A stretch of DNA of 39,563 bases from an uncultured Lachnospiraceae bacterium (lineage in GTDB: Bacteria > Bacillota > Clostridia > Lachnospirales > Lachnospiraceae), in assembly GCA_910586025.1 (NCBI GenBank), contig CAJUIO010000028.1, forward strand, positions 1-39,563. The letters run 5' to 3'. Both the position numbers and the translations under genes were made by a program. The number at the start of each line of letters is the position of its first letter. Within the stretch, counting starts at the first letter, position 1. The notes beneath the pieces are model-generated. The model searched no databases, was not told the DNA's origin, and saw only the letters and a list, made by a program, of their open reading frames with translations. This document shows positions 6,745 to 15,502 of the stretch, piece after piece.

Positions 6745-8475
6745 ATGATAAAGAACAAAACCTATAACAGGAAAAAGATAGTGACTGCTTTTTTCCTGTT
6801 TCTGGTGATTTTTGTCGCTCTGATGGGAAGACTTCTTTACCTCATGGTTTTCAGCTCCGACTATTATATGGAAAAGGCAAAGCAGCTTCATGAGAGGGAG
6901 AGGAGCATCAAGGCGGCAAGGGGCAGAATTATAGACGCAAACGGAACGGTGATCGCCGATAATAAAACGGTCTGCACGATTTCCGTGATTCACAGCCAGA
7001 TCAGGGAGCCGGACCGGATTGTGGAGGTCCTCAGCAAGGAGCTGGAGCTTTCCGAGGAATACGTGAGAAAGAGAGTGGAAAAGTATTCTTCCATCGAAAG
7101 AATCAAAAGCAACGTGGATAAGGAAAAGGGAGACGCTATCCGGGCCTACAATCTGGCCGGCGTGAAGGTGGATGAGGACTATAAGCGCTATTATCCCTAC
7201 GACAGTCTGGCTTCCAAGGTGCTTGGGTTTACCGGAGGGGATAATCAGGGAATTATCGGGCTCGAGGTGCGGTATGAGGACTATCTGAAAGGACAGGAGG
7301 GAACGATTCTCACTGTCACGGATGCCAGAGGGATTGAGATTGACGAGGCGGGAGAGGAGCGGGTGGAGCCGGTCCCCGGGAATGATCTGTATATCAGCCT
7401 GGACATGAATATACAGAGCTATGCCACACAGCTCGCAAAGCAGACTATGGAGACCAAGGAGGCGGAGAGGGTATCCATTTTGGTGATGAATCCGCAGAAC
7501 GGAGAGATCATGGCAATGGCGGATGTGCCGGAATTTGACCTGAACAATCCCTACGAGCTTCCGGAGGGAACGGATACCGGGGATCTGTCACAGGAAAAAA
7601 AGCAGGAGCTTTTGAACGCCATGTGGAGAAACGGCTGTATCAGCGATACTTATGAGCCGGGTTCCACCTTCAAGGTGATCACGGCGGCCGCAGGCCTTGA
7701 GGAAGGCGTGGTCACTGTGGACGACCGCTTTTCCTGCCCGGGCTATATTATGGTGGAGGACTGCAGGATCCGGTGCCATAAGACCAGCGGTCATGGAGCT
7801 GAAAATTTCGTGGAGGGTACCATGAACAGCTGTAACCCGGTGTTTATCACGGTGGGGCTGAGGCTTGGAGTGGATAATTACTATAAGTATTTTAAGCAGT
7901 TCGGCCTTCTGGAAAAGACGGGAGTGGATCTTCCCGGGGAGGCTGGCACGATCATGCATAAGAAGGAGGATATGAAGGCGGTGGAGCTTGCCACGGTTTC
8001 CTTCGGGCAGTCCTTTCAGATCACGCCCATTCAGCTTGCCGCGACTGTTTCTTCTATAATAAATGGCGGCAGGAGAGTAACGCCCCACTTTGCGGTCATG
8101 ACCGCTGACCGGGAGGGAAATCAGATGAAAAGCTTTACTTATCCCGTGACAAAGAGTATTGTCTCGTCAGAGACCTCCGCCACAATGAGGATGATCCTGG
8201 AGCAGGTGGTAGCCGCCGGATCAGGAAAGAACGGATATGTGGAGGGGGCCAGGGTAGGGGGAAAGACGGCTACCAGCCAGACCCTTCCGAGGGGAAGCGG
8301 GCGCTATATCGCTTCCTTTGTCGGATTTGCACCGGCAGATAATCCCAAAGTGCTTGCGCTTGTCATCATACACAATCCTCAGGGCGTGTACTATGGAGGT
8401 CAGGTGGCGGCACCGGTGGTAAGGCAGCTTTTTGAAAATATTCTTCCTTATTTGGGGGAAATGGATTATAATTGA
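6745..8475 (+). CDS. Second class B penicillin-binding protein (SpoVD/FtsI-like), KTA in place of KTG
   Basis: This 576-residue protein has an N-terminal anchor (about residues 9-29), a dimerisation domain, and a transpeptidase domain with STFK (Ser307 nucleophile) and SCN (362-364). The third motif reads KTATS (507-511), where class B PBPs normally have KTGT. The Gly-to-Ala change lines the active-site strand and could alter substrate or beta-lactam binding. No PASTA domain is present, unlike Bacillus SpoVD. It lies between the first PBP and mraY, the position of spoVD in Bacillus, which suggests a role in spore cortex or septal synthesis, but this is inferred. Its ribosome site is inside a hairpin. 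Confidence 0.9.
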   Translation: MIKNKTYNRKKIVTAFFLFLVIFVALMGRLLYLMVFSSDYYMEKAKQLHERERSIKAARGRIIDANGTVIADNKTVCTISVIHSQIREPDRIVEVLSKELELSEEYVRKRVEKYSSIERIKSNVDKEKGDAIRAYNLAGVKVDEDYKRYYPYDSLASKVLGFTGGDNQGIIGLEVRYEDYLKGQEGTILTVTDARGIEIDEAGEERVEPVPGNDLYISLDMNIQSYATQLAKQTMETKEAERVSILVMNPQNGEIMAMADVPEFDLNNPYELPEGTDTGDLSQEKKQELLNAMWRNGCISDTYEPGSTFKVITAAAGLEEGVVTVDDRFSCPGYIMVEDCRIRCHKTSGHGAENFVEGTMNSCNPVFITVGLRLGVDNYYKYFKQFGLLEKTGVDLPGEAGTIMHKKEDMKAVELATVSFGQSFQITPIQLAATVSSIINGGRRVTPHFAVMTADREGNQMKSFTYPVTKSIVSSETSATMRMILEQVVAAGSGKNGYVEGARVGGKTATSQTLPRGSGRYIASFVGFAPADNPKVLALVIIHNPQGVYYGGQVAAPVVRQLFENILPYLGEMDYN

Positions 8476-8486
8476 GAGGTGCAGTC

Positions 8487-9446
8487 ATGGAAGCTACCCT
8501 GATCATGAAGCCAATATTGATTTCTTTTGCGGTAAGCATAGCGGCGGGACCGGTGATCATACCCTTCCTCAAAAGGCTGAAGGTAGGACAGACGGTGAGG
8601 GATGACGGCCCAAGAACACATCTGAAAAAGACGGGAACCCCCACCATGGGAGGCCTCCTGATCCTTGTCAGCATGGTAGCCGCCTCCATACTGTATGTGA
8701 GAGAGCACACAAAGATCGTGTCGGTTTTGTTTCTGACTCTGGGTTTTGCGCTGATCGGCTTTCTGGATGACTATATCAAGGTGGTCCTGCGCCGGTCCAT
8801 GGGACTTAAGGCATGGCAGAAAATGCTGCTTCAGCTGGTGGTTACGGGAGTTTTTGCCTACTATATGGTAAATATGTCCGGAATTTCCCTGGCAATGCGC
8901 ATCCCCTTTTTCAATGGGCGGTATATTGATTTCGGAGTCCTGAACGTACCGATTCTTTTCCTGGTAGTGACAGGAACGGTAAACGGAACGAATCTTACCG
9001 ACGGTCTCGACGGTCTTGTGAGCAGTGTGACAGTTCTGAACGCTGTCTTTTTTACCGTGGCCGCAGTGGGGACAAATGCGGATATCTACCCCATAACGGG
9101 AGCCGTGGCGGGAGCGCTTTTGGGATTTTTATTGTTCAATGTGCATCCGGCAAGCGTCTTCATGGGAGATACCGGTTCCCTGGCCCTTGGAGGTTTCCTT
9201 GCGGCATCGGCCTACATCATGCAGATGCCTCTTTATCTGCCGATTGTGGGATTTGTGTACGTGGCGGAGGCTCTTTCGGTAATTATACAGGTTGTTTACT
9301 ATAAATGCAGCGGCGGGAAGCGTTTCTTTAAGATGGCACCCCTGCATCACCATTTTGAGCTGTGCGGTTTTGGAGAAAAACAGATTGTCTCCTGGTTTTC
9401 CATTGTGACGGCGGCTTTGTGCCTTGCGGCTCTGTGGGGACTGTGA
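8487..9446 (+). CDS. mraY: Phospho-N-acetylmuramoyl-pentapeptide-transferase
   Basis: MraY joins UDP-MurNAc-pentapeptide to undecaprenyl phosphate to make lipid I at the inner face of the membrane. The 319-residue protein is strongly hydrophobic, with about ten membrane segments. It carries DDGPRTHLKKTGTPTMGG (first cytoplasmic loop), FLDDYIK (the aspartate pair), NLTDGLDGL, and the final loop HHHFELCGFGE. I chose ATG 8487, seven bases after GAGAGGTG; an in-frame TTG at 8472 overlaps the previous stop and has no ribosome site. Confidence 0.97.
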   Translation: MEATLIMKPILISFAVSIAAGPVIIPFLKRLKVGQTVRDDGPRTHLKKTGTPTMGGLLILVSMVAASILYVREHTKIVSVLFLTLGFALIGFLDDYIKVVLRRSMGLKAWQKMLLQLVVTGVFAYYMVNMSGISLAMRIPFFNGRYIDFGVLNVPILFLVVTGTVNGTNLTDGLDGLVSSVTVLNAVFFTVAAVGTNADIYPITGAVAGALLGFLLFNVHPASVFMGDTGSLALGGFLAASAYIMQMPLYLPIVGFVYVAEALSVIIQVVYYKCSGGKRFFKMAPLHHHFELCGFGEKQIVSWFSIVTAALCLAALWGL

Positions 9447-9473
9447 GCGGGAGAAAATAATACGGAAAGGGAT

Positions 9474-10847
9474 ATGGATATGGATTTACGGGATAAAAAA
9501 GTGCTGGTGGCGGGCACCGGAATAAGCGGAATCGGAGCGGCGGGGCTGCTCTTAAGGGTGGGAGCCTGTCCCATTCTGTTTGACAGCAATGAGGAGCTTA
9601 AGGAGGAGGATATCAGAAAAAGAGCCGGAGACCTCGGGGAAGTGCCCATAGTCCTTGGCAGTGTGCCGGATAGCCTTGCGGATCAGCTCGCTCTGGCGGC
9701 GGTCAGTCCGGGAGTTCCGTCAGATGCACCTTTTCTTCAGGGGCTGAGAGAACGGGGAATTCCTATCTGGGGTGAGATCGAGCTGGGCTATGCCTTTGGG
9801 AGGGGAAGCGTGGTGGCGATCACAGGAACGAATGGAAAGACCACTACCACCACCCTGACGGGTGAAATCATGAAAGCCTTTTACTCGTCTGTTTTCGTTG
9901 TGGGGAATATCGGGAAGCCCTACACACAGGCATCTCTCCTCACACAGGAGGATTCCGTGGTGGTTGCGGAGATCAGCAGCTTCCAGCTGGAGACGGTATG
10001 CAGCTTCGCACCGAAGGTTTCCGCTATTTTGAATATCACACCGGATCACCTGAACCGTCATCACACCATGGAGTGCTATGTGTCGGTGAAGGAATCCATA
10101 GCGGCAAGACAGACAAAGGACGACGTGTGTGTCCTGAACTACGAGGATCCTTATACCAGAAGCTTTGGGGAAAGGTGTCCTGCCAGAGTCTTCTATTTCT
10201 CTTCGGCAAGAGAGCTGGAGGAGGGAATTTATTTGAAGGGAGACGAAATCTGGCTTTCCATGGAGGGGAGGAAGGAAAAGCTTCTTCATACCGGTGAGAT
10301 CCGGCTTGTGGGGATCTGCAACGTGGAGAACGTGATGGCCGCCATCGGAATCAGCCTTGCCATGAAGGTTCCCATGGATGTGATTCTGGATACGGTGCGT
10401 TCATTCCGCGCGGTGGAGCACAGAATCGAGTTCGTGGATACCAAGGGCGGGGTGGACTTTTATAATGACTCCAAGGGTACCAATCCGGATGCGGCCATCC
10501 AAGGAATCAGGGCCATGACAAAGCCCACGGTGCTGATCGGGGGCGGATATGACAAGGGAAGCGCGTATGATGAGTGGATCGAGGCCTTTGAGGGAAAGGT
10601 AAAGGCCCTGGTGCTCATCGGACAGACAAGAGAGAAGATTGCGCAGTGCGCCAGAGAGCACGGAGTTGGCAATATTATTCTTGCCGACACCTTCGAGGAG
10701 GCGTTTGAGATCTGCAAGGAGCAGGCGCAGCCGGGCGATGCGGTGCTGCTTTCCCCCGCCTGTGCCAGTTGGGGGATGTTTCCCAATTATGAGGCCAGGG
10801 GCAGGCTGTTTAAAGAGTTAGTGAAAAAGATGGGAGCTAAGGAATAA
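9474..10847 (+). CDS. murD: UDP-N-acetylmuramoyl-L-alanine--D-glutamate ligase
   Basis: MurD adds D-glutamate to UDP-MurNAc-L-Ala in the cytoplasm using ATP. The 457-residue length fits. An N-terminal Rossmann-like UDP-binding domain (VLVAGTGISGIGAAGLL) is followed by the Mur-ligase P-loop GTNGKTTTT (about residues 117-125), then NITPDHLNRH, the EHRIEFV motif and DSKGTNPDA. The C-terminus carries LSPACASWGMFPNYEARG, a MurD signature. ATG 9480 is an alternative start six bases on, with better spacing to GGAAAGG. The next gene starts at the base after this stop, so the two are translationally coupled. Confidence 0.97.
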   Translation: MDMDLRDKKVLVAGTGISGIGAAGLLLRVGACPILFDSNEELKEEDIRKRAGDLGEVPIVLGSVPDSLADQLALAAVSPGVPSDAPFLQGLRERGIPIWGEIELGYAFGRGSVVAITGTNGKTTTTTLTGEIMKAFYSSVFVVGNIGKPYTQASLLTQEDSVVVAEISSFQLETVCSFAPKVSAILNITPDHLNRHHTMECYVSVKESIAARQTKDDVCVLNYEDPYTRSFGERCPARVFYFSSARELEEGIYLKGDEIWLSMEGRKEKLLHTGEIRLVGICNVENVMAAIGISLAMKVPMDVILDTVRSFRAVEHRIEFVDTKGGVDFYNDSKGTNPDAAIQGIRAMTKPTVLIGGGYDKGSAYDEWIEAFEGKVKALVLIGQTREKIAQCAREHGVGNIILADTFEEAFEICKEQAQPGDAVLLSPACASWGMFPNYEARGRLFKELVKKMGAKE

Positions 10848-12023
10848 GTGGCTGATAGAAGAAACAGATATAATAGAAGAGGCATGAGAACACGGGAGGA
10901 ATCCTTTTTTGATTACACCCTTCTCTTTGACGTGCTTTTTTTGCTGGCCTTCGGACTTGTCATACTCTACTCCACCAGTTCCTACATTGCGAATCTGGAA
11001 CAGAATGGAGATTCGGCATATTATTTGAAGAAACAGCTGGGCGCAACCGTTCTCGGCATGATTGCCATGATGGTGGTGGCAAACATTCCCTATCATTTCT
11101 GGGAGCGCTTTGCCGCACTGGGATATTTTGTGTCCGTGGTGCTGATTCTGCTGGTGCTTACCCCGCTGGGTATCGAGAAAAACGGTGCCAGAAGATGGCT
11201 GAATGTCATGGGAGTTTCGCTGCAGCCCGCGGAGGTTGCAAAGCTTGCCATGATCCTCTTTCTGGCCAGCCTTGTATGCAAGATGGGAAAAAGCATCCGC
11301 ACCCGAAAGGGGTTCCTGATCATGCTGGCCGCCCCGATGCCCATCTGTGCGCTGGTGTACGGGGTGACGAAAAACCTGAGCTCGGCCATCATTATTCTGG
11401 GGATATCCGTTCTCATGGTATTTGTATCCAGCCCGGATTATAAAAAGTTTATTCTGATCGGACTGGCGGGAATCGCAGGCACGGCCCTTGTGGTGTTCCT
11501 CATTGTGAATGCGGCAAATTCCGAATCACTGAGCTTCCGGGGCGGACGTATTTTGGCCTGGCTGGATCCGGAGGCTTATGCGGATTCCAAGGGATTTCAG
11601 ACTTTACAGGCGCTCTATGCCATAGGATCGGGAGGAATCTGGGGAAAGGGTCTGGGAAAGAGCATGCAGAAGCTCGGGTTCCTTCCGGAGGCACAGAATG
11701 ATATGATCTTTTCGATTATCTGTGAGGAGCTCGGGCTGTTTGGCGCCGCTGCCGTAATTCTCCTGTTCCTTTTGATGATCTGGCGTTTTATGGTGATCGC
11801 AAACAATGCGCCGGACCTGTTCGGGGCCATGCTGGTGGTGGGAGTGATGGGACATATCGCCATTCAGGTAATTCTGAATATAGCGGTTGTCACCAATACG
11901 ATTCCCAACACGGGAATTTCCCTTCCCTTTATCAGCTACGGAGGCTCGTCCGTGCTGTTTCTCCTGACCGAGATGGGGATCGTGCTCAGCGTGGGCAAGG
12001 GGATTCGCCTGAAGGATCTGTAA
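10848..12023 (+). CDS. ftsW: SEDS-family peptidoglycan glycosyltransferase FtsW (or SpoVE)
   Basis: This 391-residue polytopic protein polymerises lipid II together with a class B PBP. It has about ten membrane segments, with the SEDS hallmarks GARRWLNVMGVSLQPAEVAKL, PNTGISLPFISYGGSSVL near the C-terminus, and FLPEAQNDMIFSIICEELG in the large outer loop. The GTG start follows immediately on the murD stop, with GGGAGCTAAGG as ribosome site. FtsW and the sporulation paralog SpoVE cannot be separated by sequence here; the place after murD matches spoVE in Bacillus. Confidence 0.93.
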   Translation: MADRRNRYNRRGMRTREESFFDYTLLFDVLFLLAFGLVILYSTSSYIANLEQNGDSAYYLKKQLGATVLGMIAMMVVANIPYHFWERFAALGYFVSVVLILLVLTPLGIEKNGARRWLNVMGVSLQPAEVAKLAMILFLASLVCKMGKSIRTRKGFLIMLAAPMPICALVYGVTKNLSSAIIILGISVLMVFVSSPDYKKFILIGLAGIAGTALVVFLIVNAANSESLSFRGGRILAWLDPEAYADSKGFQTLQALYAIGSGGIWGKGLGKSMQKLGFLPEAQNDMIFSIICEELGLFGAAAVILLFLLMIWRFMVIANNAPDLFGAMLVVGVMGHIAIQVILNIAVVTNTIPNTGISLPFISYGGSSVLFLLTEMGIVLSVGKGIRLKDL

Positions 12024-12046
12024 CACTTCCTCTCTGCGCTCATATA

Positions 12047-12071
12047 TTAAAATAGGTTGTGACTATTTTAA
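12047..12071 (+). repeat. Inverted repeat just before murA
   Basis: TTAAAATAG (12047-12055) pairs with CTATTTTAA (12063-12071) over a 7-base loop, ending right against the GGGGTG ribosome site. It lacks a T-tract, so it may modulate translation or mark a protein site rather than stop transcription. Confidence 0.4.
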
Positions 12072-12083
12072 TGGGGTGACAGA

Positions 12084-13334
12084 TTGGACGCAATTCATAT
12101 AAGAGGTGGAAATTCTCTTTTTGGTGAGACAAAGATACAGGGATCCAAGAATGCGGTGCTGCCCGTGATGGCGGCCGCGCTTTTGGTGGATGATATCAGT
12201 ATTCTGGACAATTGTCCCAGAATCTCAGATGTGTGTCATATGCAGAAGCTCCTGACCCGCATCGGCTGCAGGATAAGCCGTGCGGACAGAACGCTGATGA
12301 TAGACGCAAGGTGTGTCTCCGGAGACAGAATGTCCGGGGATTCCGTGACGGAAATGCGCTCCTCCATCATGCTCCTTGGGGCCATGCTCGGAAGATTCGG
12401 CGAGGTGTCCATGGCCTATCCGGGCGGCTGCGTTATAGGGAAAAGACCGATTGACATGCACCTCGACGCTCTTAGCAGGATGGGCGTGTCCATCAGCGAG
12501 GAGGAGGGGGCGTTCACGGCCAGGGCGGAGAATCTGAAGGGGGCGGTTATCACCCTTCCCTTTGCCAGTGTGGGGGCGACGGAAAACGTCCTGCTTGCCG
12601 CAGTGAAGGCCAGGGGTGTCACGGTACTGCAGAATGCGGCAAGGGAGCCGGAAATTGTCGCGCTGTGCCAGTTTCTCAGAAAATCAGGAGCCGTTATCGA
12701 GGGAGTGGGGAGCTCCAGCCTTGTGATACAGGGAGGAAATCCTCTCCACGGAACACAGTTTGCGGTTCCGGCGGATCGGATCGTGGCGGGAACCTATCTG
12801 TTCAGCGCGCTGGGAATGGGAGGACATATTCTGCTCAAGGATGCCCCAGTGTCCCAGATGAAGGAAATGATCAGGATCGCCGTGCAGATGGGGGCGGAGA
12901 TCGCCGTCTCGGGGGAAGGGCTCAGCGTCCTGGCAGAGCCCGGGCCTGGCCCGGTTCCCTTTCTGAAAACAGATGTCTATCCGGGGTTTCCGACAGATAT
13001 GCAGTCGCCTCTTATGGCCGTGCTGGCAGGGACGGAGGGGATAAGCACCATAGAGGAGACTATCTTCGAGGACCGTTTCCGTATTGCCGGCGAGCTCATA
13101 AAAATGGGAGCGGATATCACTCTCTCGGGAAACCGGGCGGTGATTACGGGAGTCCCAAGGCTGTATGGCTGCGAGGTGGAGGCCAGGGAGCTGCGGGGAG
13201 GTGCCGGGCTGGTGATTGCGGGCTGCATGGCGGAGGGAGAGACGGTTGTGAAAAACAGGCATTTTATAGAACGGGGATATGAGGATATCTGCAGAGACTA
13301 CAGAAATCTGGGGGTTAACATCGTAACCGGGTAA
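12084..13334 (+). CDS. murA: UDP-N-acetylglucosamine 1-carboxyvinyltransferase
   Basis: MurA transfers enolpyruvate from PEP to UDP-GlcNAc, the first committed step of peptidoglycan synthesis. The 416-residue protein has the EPT fold, with GSKNAVLPVMAAALL at the N-terminus, the loop YPGGCVIGKRPIDMHL that holds the catalytic Cys, and YPGFPTDMQSPLMAVL. The Cys is present, so the active site is of the normal fosfomycin-targeted type. The start is a TTG, placed 7-8 bases after GGGGTG; the next in-frame Met would cut off the conserved N-terminus. In Bacillus this slot carries murG/murB; here murA replaces them. Confidence 0.95.
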   Translation: MDAIHIRGGNSLFGETKIQGSKNAVLPVMAAALLVDDISILDNCPRISDVCHMQKLLTRIGCRISRADRTLMIDARCVSGDRMSGDSVTEMRSSIMLLGAMLGRFGEVSMAYPGGCVIGKRPIDMHLDALSRMGVSISEEEGAFTARAENLKGAVITLPFASVGATENVLLAAVKARGVTVLQNAAREPEIVALCQFLRKSGAVIEGVGSSSLVIQGGNPLHGTQFAVPADRIVAGTYLFSALGMGGHILLKDAPVSQMKEMIRIAVQMGAEIAVSGEGLSVLAEPGPGPVPFLKTDVYPGFPTDMQSPLMAVLAGTEGISTIEETIFEDRFRIAGELIKMGADITLSGNRAVITGVPRLYGCEVEARELRGGAGLVIAGCMAEGETVVKNRHFIERGYEDICRDYRNLGVNIVTG

Positions 13335-13342
13335 ACAGGAAT

Positions 13343-14116
13343 ATGGCGGGAAAGAAAATCAAAAATAAAAAAACAATTCGCAAAAAAGACCGGGTGTCTG
13401 CGGGGACAATGGGAAAAATTCTGCTTCCGCTGATTTTACTTCTCATTGTCCTTGGAGGCTGCTATTACTATATTATTAAGAACTACACGGTACATACGGT
13501 CTATGTGGAAGGAAATATTCATTACACTAATGAAGAAGTGATGGCTATGGTGATGGAGGGCTATTATGGCAGCAATTCTCTGTATCTGTCCCTGAAATAT
13601 CGAGACAAGAGTGTGGAAAACATTCCGTTTGTAGAGAAGATGGACGTGTCGGTGGTTGATCCCCACACTATAAAGATTCAGGTATATGAGAAGTCACTGG
13701 CGGGTTTCGTGGAATATCTGGACAGGTATATGTACTTTGACAGGGACGGGATCGTGGTGGAGAGCTCTACGGACAGGACCAGAGGAGTTCCACTGGTATC
13801 GGGGCTTTCTTTTGATCACGTGGTTCTGCATCAGCCCCTTCCGGTGGAAGACATGGGGATCTTTCAGGACATTCTGAACATCACACAGCTTGTGAATAAG
13901 TACAAGCTCTCCGTCAACCGCATTTATTTCGGATCAGACGATACTCTGACGCTGTATTTTGAGGAGGTGAAGGCATCTCTGGGCAGGAGGGAGAATCTGG
14001 AGGAAAAAATCATGGAGCTGCAGTATATGATACCAAGCCTTGAGGGAAAGAGCGGCACGTTGAGAATGGAGAATTATACGGAGGAGACAAAGACTATTAC
14101 ATTTGAGCCTGATTAA
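13343..14116 (+). CDS. ftsQ: FtsQ/DivIB-type division protein
   Basis: The 257-residue protein has a very basic N-terminus (KKIKNKKTIRKKDR), one membrane helix (about residues 26-46) and a POTRA domain starting near VHTVYVEGNIHYTNEEVM. It then contains the beta domain with GIVVESST and GVPLVSG typical of DivIB. FtsQ/DivIB binds FtsL-DivIC and controls the septal synthase. It starts 8 bases after murA and is the last gene before ftsZ's own promoter. Confidence 0.88.
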   Translation: MAGKKIKNKKTIRKKDRVSAGTMGKILLPLILLLIVLGGCYYYIIKNYTVHTVYVEGNIHYTNEEVMAMVMEGYYGSNSLYLSLKYRDKSVENIPFVEKMDVSVVDPHTIKIQVYEKSLAGFVEYLDRYMYFDRDGIVVESSTDRTRGVPLVSGLSFDHVVLHQPLPVEDMGIFQDILNITQLVNKYKLSVNRIYFGSDDTLTLYFEEVKASLGRRENLEEKIMELQYMIPSLEGKSGTLRMENYTEETKTITFEPD

Positions 14117-14164
14117 GGGTTTTAAGCGTGTTTTAAAAAAGTTTGCAAAATCTGAATTTTTTGG

Positions 14165-14193
14165 TTGCTAATTACGGCAAAAAATTATATGAT
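14165..14193 (+). promoter_or_regulatory. Sigma-A-type promoter of ftsZ
   Basis: TTGCTA (14165-14170) and TATGAT (14188-14193) are separated by 17 bases, in an A/T-rich gap between ftsQ and ftsZ. It gives ftsZ expression independent of the long dcw transcript. Confidence 0.6.
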
Positions 14194-14245
14194 AATCTAT
14201 ATGGTTTAATGAGCGTTAAATGGGAATGATAAAGGAGGAATCACC

Positions 14246-15439
14246 TTGCTTGAAATAAAGACAAACGATGCTGAGTCTGCGGCAAAGATTATTGTAGTAG
14301 GTGTTGGCGGTGCAGGCAACAATGCTGTGAATAGAATGATAGATGAGAATATTACGGGTGTTGAGTTTATCGGTATCAACACGGACAAGCAGGCGCTGCA
14401 GCTGTGCAAGGCACCCAAGCTTCTCCAGATCGGTGAAAAGCTTACCAAGGGACTTGGAGCCGGGGCAAAGCCCGAGATCGGCGAGAAGGCGGCCGAGGAG
14501 AGCAGTGAGGAAATTTCGGCATCCTTAAAGGGCGCTGATATGGTGTTTGTCACCTGCGGTATGGGAGGAGGTACCGGTACCGGTGCGGCTCCCGTAGTGG
14601 CGAAGCTGTCCAAGGATATGGGAATCCTGACAGTTGGTGTCGTGACGAAGCCCTTCCGTTTTGAGGCCAAGGCCAGGATGGTCAATGCTTTGAGCGGCAT
14701 CGAGCGGATCAAGGACAATGTGGATACCCTGATTGTCATTCCCAATGACAAGCTACTCGAGATCGTGGACCGGCGCACCACCATGCCGGATGCCCTTAAG
14801 AAGGCGGATGAAGTCCTGCAGCAGGCGGTACAGGGTATTACGGATCTGATCAATGTTCCTGCGGTCATCAATCTTGACTTTGCGGATGTCCAGACGGTTA
14901 TGAAGGACAAGGGAATCGCACATATCGGAATCGGAAGCGGCAAGGGAGATGACAAGGCCAGCGAGGCGGTTAAGGAAGCAGTGGAGAGTCCGCTTCTCGA
15001 GACCACGATTTCCGGAGCTACTCATGTGATTATCAACGTGTCCGGAGACATTACCCTTGCGGATGCGTCGGATGCGGCAAGCTATGTGCAGGAGCTGGCG
15101 GGCGACGAGGTGAATATTATCTTCGGTGCCATGTATGATGAGAATATGACGGATTACTGTAAGGTGACGGTGATTGCCACGGGACTTGAGGATGAGACAC
15201 TTCCTTCCGGCAAGCCGATTTCATCCTACGGTTCCTTTGCAAACAAATATGTGAAGCCGGTAACTCCGGGTCTGAACCTTAAGCCGGCAGGAAGCGTTCC
15301 CGCAGACGGCTCCGGCGCTGCCGCAGGAACGGGATTGGGTGCAAGGAAGCCGATCACGGGAATCAACAGCCCTGGCGATATCAGGAGTACGGTGGCGGAC
15401 AAGCCTCTTAAGATTCCGGATTTCCTGCAAAAAAAATAA
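14246..15439 (+). CDS. ftsZ: Cell division GTPase FtsZ
   Basis: FtsZ polymerises into the Z ring and recruits the divisome. The 397-residue protein has GVGGAGNNAVNRM, the tubulin signature GGGTGTGAAPVVA, and NVDTLIVIPNDKLL in the GTPase core. A variable linker follows, then the C-terminal peptide KPLKIPDFLQKK that docks membrane anchors such as SepF or FtsA. The start is a TTG seven bases after a strong AAAGGAGG; no Met would give a better N-terminus. ftsA is absent next door, so a SepF-type anchor is more likely in this organism. Confidence 0.98.
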   Translation: MLEIKTNDAESAAKIIVVGVGGAGNNAVNRMIDENITGVEFIGINTDKQALQLCKAPKLLQIGEKLTKGLGAGAKPEIGEKAAEESSEEISASLKGADMVFVTCGMGGGTGTGAAPVVAKLSKDMGILTVGVVTKPFRFEAKARMVNALSGIERIKDNVDTLIVIPNDKLLEIVDRRTTMPDALKKADEVLQQAVQGITDLINVPAVINLDFADVQTVMKDKGIAHIGIGSGKGDDKASEAVKEAVESPLLETTISGATHVIINVSGDITLADASDAASYVQELAGDEVNIIFGAMYDENMTDYCKVTVIATGLEDETLPSGKPISSYGSFANKYVKPVTPGLNLKPAGSVPADGSGAAAGTGLGARKPITGINSPGDIRSTVADKPLKIPDFLQKK

Positions 15440-15450
15440 AAATGTGAAGG

Positions 15451-15484
15451 ACAGGCTGTATACCATGAGTGTACAGCCTGTTTT
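15451..15484 (+). terminator. Intrinsic terminator after ftsZ
   Basis: ACAGGCTGTA (15451-15460) pairs with TACAGCCTGT (15472-15481) and is followed by TTTTA. The tail also leads into the ribosome site of the next gene. Confidence 0.7.
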
Positions 15485-15502
15485 AGAAGGAGAAGGACGA
15501 TT

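Noticed and set aside
12665..13282. 205-codon plus-strand frame inside murA
   Set aside because: A different frame of murA, rich in Arg and Gly, with no motif.
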